Made by a program: the position numbers and the translations under genes
The notes under the pieces: generated by a model
Database searches by the model: none
What the model saw: only the letters and a program-made list of their open reading frames with translations
What the model was told of the DNA's origin: nothing
Shown: in pieces, positions 61,471 to 64,000 of the stretch
Layout of the letters: the number at the start of each line of letters is the position of its first letter
Numbering within the stretch: the stretch's first letter is position 1
Source of the DNA: Foliamicus sp965115835
Lineage (GTDB): Bacteria > Pseudomonadota > Gammaproteobacteria > Steroidobacterales > Foliamicaceae
NCBI GenBank assembly: GCA_965115835.1
Contig: OZ220471.1
Coordinates: 682,001 to 746,000 of the forward strand
DNA: 64,000 nt
Direction of reading: 5' to 3'

Positions 61471-62841
61471 TCAGGGAGCGTCCGACAAGACTTCGAGGGC
61501 CTCCCCCAGGCGCTTCACACCGGCGACTTCGATGCCGTTCATCGCCTTGCGCGGGCGGTTCCCCCAGGGGATGAGGGCGCGCCTGAAGCCGAGCTTGGCC
61601 GCCTCGCGCAGGCGCTCCTCGCCAAAGGGGGCTGGGCGCACCTCGCCCGACAGCCCCAGTTCCCCGAACAGCACCAGATCGTCCGGAAGGGCCTGATTGC
61701 GCGCGCTGGAGCAAACCGCTGCGGCCACCGCAAGGTCGGCAGCGGTCTCGGTTACCCGCAAGCCACCCACGAAGTTCACGAACACGTCGCGGTCGCCGGC
61801 CGTCATGCCCGAGTGCCGCCCCAGGATCGCAATCAGCATGGCGAGGCGGTTGTGGTCCATGCCGGGGCTTACCCTGCGGGCCATTCCGCTGCTGCCGTCC
61901 GACACCAGCGCCTGCACTTCCAGCAGCATCGGTCGGCTGCCCTCGTGACAGGCGGTGACGGCGCTGCCGGGCGCCCCGGAATGGCGACCGGCCAGGAAGA
62001 TGGCGGAAGGGTTGCGCACCTGCTTCAAGCCCCTGGAATCCATGACGAACACTCCCAGCTCGTTCACCGCGCCGAAGCGATTCTTCACCGAGCGCAGCAC
62101 ACGCAACCGGCTGCCGGATTCGCTCTCGAAATAAAGCACCACATCCACCATGTGCTCCAGCATGCGCGGGCCGGCAATCTGGCCCTCCTTGGTCACGTGC
62201 CCCACCAGGGTGACCGCGACCCCGCGAGTCTTGGCCAGACGCACCAGGGCCGCAGCGCATTCGCGCAGTTGCACGGCAGACCCGGGCGCGGAACTGAAGT
62301 CGTTCAGGGCGAGCGTTTGCACGGAATCGATGATCAGCCACACCGGCTTTTCCGCCTCCACCGTTGCCAGAACGGCATCCAGGGAAGTCTCGGCGATGGC
62401 GCGCACACCAGTCTCGGCAAGCCCCAGACGCTGCGAGCGCAGGGACAGCTGCTCCAGGGACTCTTCGCCGGTCACGTACAGGGTTTGCGCGCTTGCCGGA
62501 TTGCTCCCGGCGCCCTGGAGCAGAACTGTGGACTTGCCGATACCGGGGTCGCCGCCCAGCAGCACAACCGAACCCTTGACCAGACCCCCGCCGAGAACCC
62601 GGTCGAACTCGGAAAGACCCGTCGGGATGCGTTCCTGGGGGCGCGCGGCCACTTCGTTCAACCGAACCGCTGCGCCAGCAACCGCCGCGCGAAACTTTCC
62701 ACCGGCGCCAGCGGGTCGGTCGGGTCGCTGGCGCAGCGTGTTCCATGCGCCGCAAGCGCCGCACTGACCCTGCCATTTCAGGCTCTCCGCGCCGCATTCA
62801 GTGCAAAAGTACAACGCGTTCTTCATTCGTGTCGTCGCCAT
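61471..62841 (-). CDS. radA: DNA repair protein RadA
   Basis: RadA is a RecA-like branch-migration helicase in recombination repair. The 456-aa form has a zinc finger (C13, C16, C27, C30), the Walker A GGDPGIGKST, the family-specific KNRFG in VKNRFGAVNELG, and a Lon-like C-terminal domain (VNFVGGLRVTETAADLAVAAA). Two starts are possible: ATG 62841 directly abutting GGAGG, and ATG 62826, which fits the family N-terminus slightly better but is 15 nt from that site. Divergent from the PEP carboxykinase gene. Confidence 0.95.
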   Translation of the reverse strand: MATTRMKNALYFCTECGAESLKWQGQCGACGAWNTLRQRPDRPAGAGGKFRAAVAGAAVRLNEVAARPQERIPTGLSEFDRVLGGGLVKGSVVLLGGDPGIGKSTVLLQGAGSNPASAQTLYVTGEESLEQLSLRSQRLGLAETGVRAIAETSLDAVLATVEAEKPVWLIIDSVQTLALNDFSSAPGSAVQLRECAAALVRLAKTRGVAVTLVGHVTKEGQIAGPRMLEHMVDVVLYFESESGSRLRVLRSVKNRFGAVNELGVFVMDSRGLKQVRNPSAIFLAGRHSGAPGSAVTACHEGSRPMLLEVQALVSDGSSGMARRVSPGMDHNRLAMLIAILGRHSGMTAGDRDVFVNFVGGLRVTETAADLAVAAAVCSSARNQALPDDLVLFGELGLSGEVRPAPFGEERLREAAKLGFRRALIPWGNRPRKAMNGIEVAGVKRLGEALEVLSDAP

Positions 62842-63011
62842 CCTCCGGGAAGAGCCCGGGCCACCCGGCGCCCGGGCGATCATTATCCTCGCCCACTGGC
62901 CCTGTCCGGACCGGCGAACCAGGGTCGGGAATCAATTTGCGTCGGAGCGCCCACCCGGGCACGCAAATCGTATATCCTTGCGCCCCCGCTGCGAACCGTT
63001 CCCAAGCCGTA

Positions 63012-64000
63012 GTGATTCCCAATACTGCCTCCAGCGCCCGCCAGTGGGTGGAGGAGGTCGCTCGCCTTACGCGGCCCGACCGCATCCACTGGTGCAATGG
63101 CTCGCGGCAGGAACACGACGCTCTCGTGGCGCAACTGGTGCGCGATGGCGCCCTGATCCCCCTGAACGGAGGCAAATTCACCAACTGCTACCTGCACCGC
63201 TCCGACCCGTCCGATGTCGCCCGGGTCGAGAACCTCACCTTTGTTTGCAACACGAAGCGCGAAGACGCAGGCCCCAACAACAACTGGATGGCGCCGGACG
63301 AAGCGCACCGGCTGCTGGACGGATTGTTCGAAGGCTGTATGCAGGGCCGGGTGATGTACGTGATTCCGTATTGCATGGGGCCGATCGGTTCGCCGCTTTC
63401 GCGCTGCGGAATCGAGGTCACGGACAGCGCCTATGTCGCGATTAACATGGGCTTGATGACGCGCATGGGCGCCGCCGCACTCGAGCGCATTGAGCGCGAG
63501 GGCCAATTCGTCAAGGGCATGCACTCGGTTGGCCAGCTCGACCCCGGGCAGCGCTACATCATGCATTTTCCGGAGGAACTGAGCATCCGAAGCTTCGGGT
63601 CGGGCTACGGCGGCAACGCACTGCTGGGCAAGAAGTGCCACGCGCTGCGCATCGCAAGCTGGCAAGCGCGCCGCGAGGGCTGGTTGGCGGAGCACATGCT
63701 CATTGTGGAAATCGAAAACCCCCAGGGCGAGAGGCATTATGTCGCCGCCGCGTTTCCGTCCGCCTGCGGCAAGACCAACCTGGCCATGCTGATACCGCCC
63801 AGGAGCCTTCCTGGCTGGAAAGTGCGCACCATCGGCGACGACATCGCCTGGCTGCATCTTGACGAAGAAGGCGTAATGCGCGCCATCAATCCGGAGGCAG
63901 GCTACTTCGGCGTAGTGCCCGGCACCAACACCTACACCAACCGCAACGCCTACGAAATGATCCAGAAGGAAGCGATTTTCACCAATGTGGGCGTGACCAG
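63012..64000 (+). CDS. pckG: phosphoenolpyruvate carboxykinase (GTP), 3' end outside window
   Basis: This enzyme converts oxaloacetate to PEP with GTP, the first step of gluconeogenesis. The frame is open from the GTG at 63012 to the window edge (about 330 of ~600 residues). Markers of the GTP class are PNNNWMAPDEA, the substrate-site SFGSGYGGNALLGKKCHALR, the phosphate loop FPSACGKTNLAM with the reactive cysteine, and IGDDIAWL for the metal. The ATP-type enzyme of enteric bacteria is unrelated in sequence. Confidence 0.95.
   Translation, partial: MIPNTASSARQWVEEVARLTRPDRIHWCNGSRQEHDALVAQLVRDGALIPLNGGKFTNCYLHRSDPSDVARVENLTFVCNTKREDAGPNNNWMAPDEAHRLLDGLFEGCMQGRVMYVIPYCMGPIGSPLSRCGIEVTDSAYVAINMGLMTRMGAAALERIEREGQFVKGMHSVGQLDPGQRYIMHFPEELSIRSFGSGYGGNALLGKKCHALRIASWQARREGWLAEHMLIVEIENPQGERHYVAAAFPSACGKTNLAMLIPPRSLPGWKVRTIGDDIAWLHLDEEGVMRAINPEAGYFGVVPGTNTYTNRNAYEMIQKEAIFTNVGVT

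Overview
The window is high-GC DNA and reads as one chromosome segment of a gammaproteobacterium. The evidence is gene order: trxB diverging from ftsK-lolA-serS, dnaX-recR, a coxB-coxA-small protein-ctaG-coxC operon, LolA, and two large TonB-dependent receptors. It is not a textbook member of the class. It carries a mevalonate-pathway locus, and xseB has no ispA or dxs beside it. It also encodes very large surface proteins with eukaryote-like repeats (fibronectin III, leucine-rich, cadherin). Such repertoires are often seen in host-associated or particle-associated lineages; that link is inference.

Layout. 1-3.9 kb: 3' end of an FN3/LRR surface protein. 4-7.4 kb: ferrochelatase, a probable hemE remnant, an SPFH/NfeD membrane pair, a small winged-helix-like gene and tRNA-Arg. 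7.5-13 kb: a TonB receptor, then an HMG-CoA reductase-mevalonate kinase fusion overlapping IPP isomerase. 13-17 kb: fumC, purB, mnmA. 17-20 kb: decaying restriction-modification genes (two methyltransferases, one frameshifted; one nuclease gene apparently frameshifted and one truncated). 20-24 kb: a beta-propeller protein, a long non-coding stretch, and a secreted HExxH protein whose C-terminal LRR cassette is nearly a copy of the one at the left edge. 24-33 kb: recR, dnaX, tRNA-Ser, serS, lolA, ftsK, trxB and a FemAB-like acyltransferase. 33-41.8 kb: a cytochrome oxidase operon flanked by three diheme cytochrome c genes, then nth. 41.9-46 kb: an MNIO/DUF2063 pair of the RiPP-modifying type without a visible precursor, then a DUF3501 / CCG iron-sulfur / rubrerythrin group. 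46-50 kb: a VOC protein, xseB, a second TonB receptor and a transposase relic. 50.5-56.4 kb: a 1985-aa cadherin-repeat protein ending at a strong terminator. 56.6-64 kb: CorB-like protein, yaaA, a MITE-like palindrome, a small membrane protein, a DUF262 fragment, an XRE-ImmA/PIN module, radA, and the start of GTP-dependent PEP carboxykinase.

The most interesting items are the HMGR-mevalonate kinase fusion (probably leaderless, TTG start), an unusual CTG start on nth overlapping the upstream stop, a dispersed hairpin repeat in at least two and probably three intergenic sites, LRR cassette exchange between two different secreted proteins, and the orphan MNIO pair. Gene identities come from reading the translated sequences against remembered family motifs. 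No database search was run.
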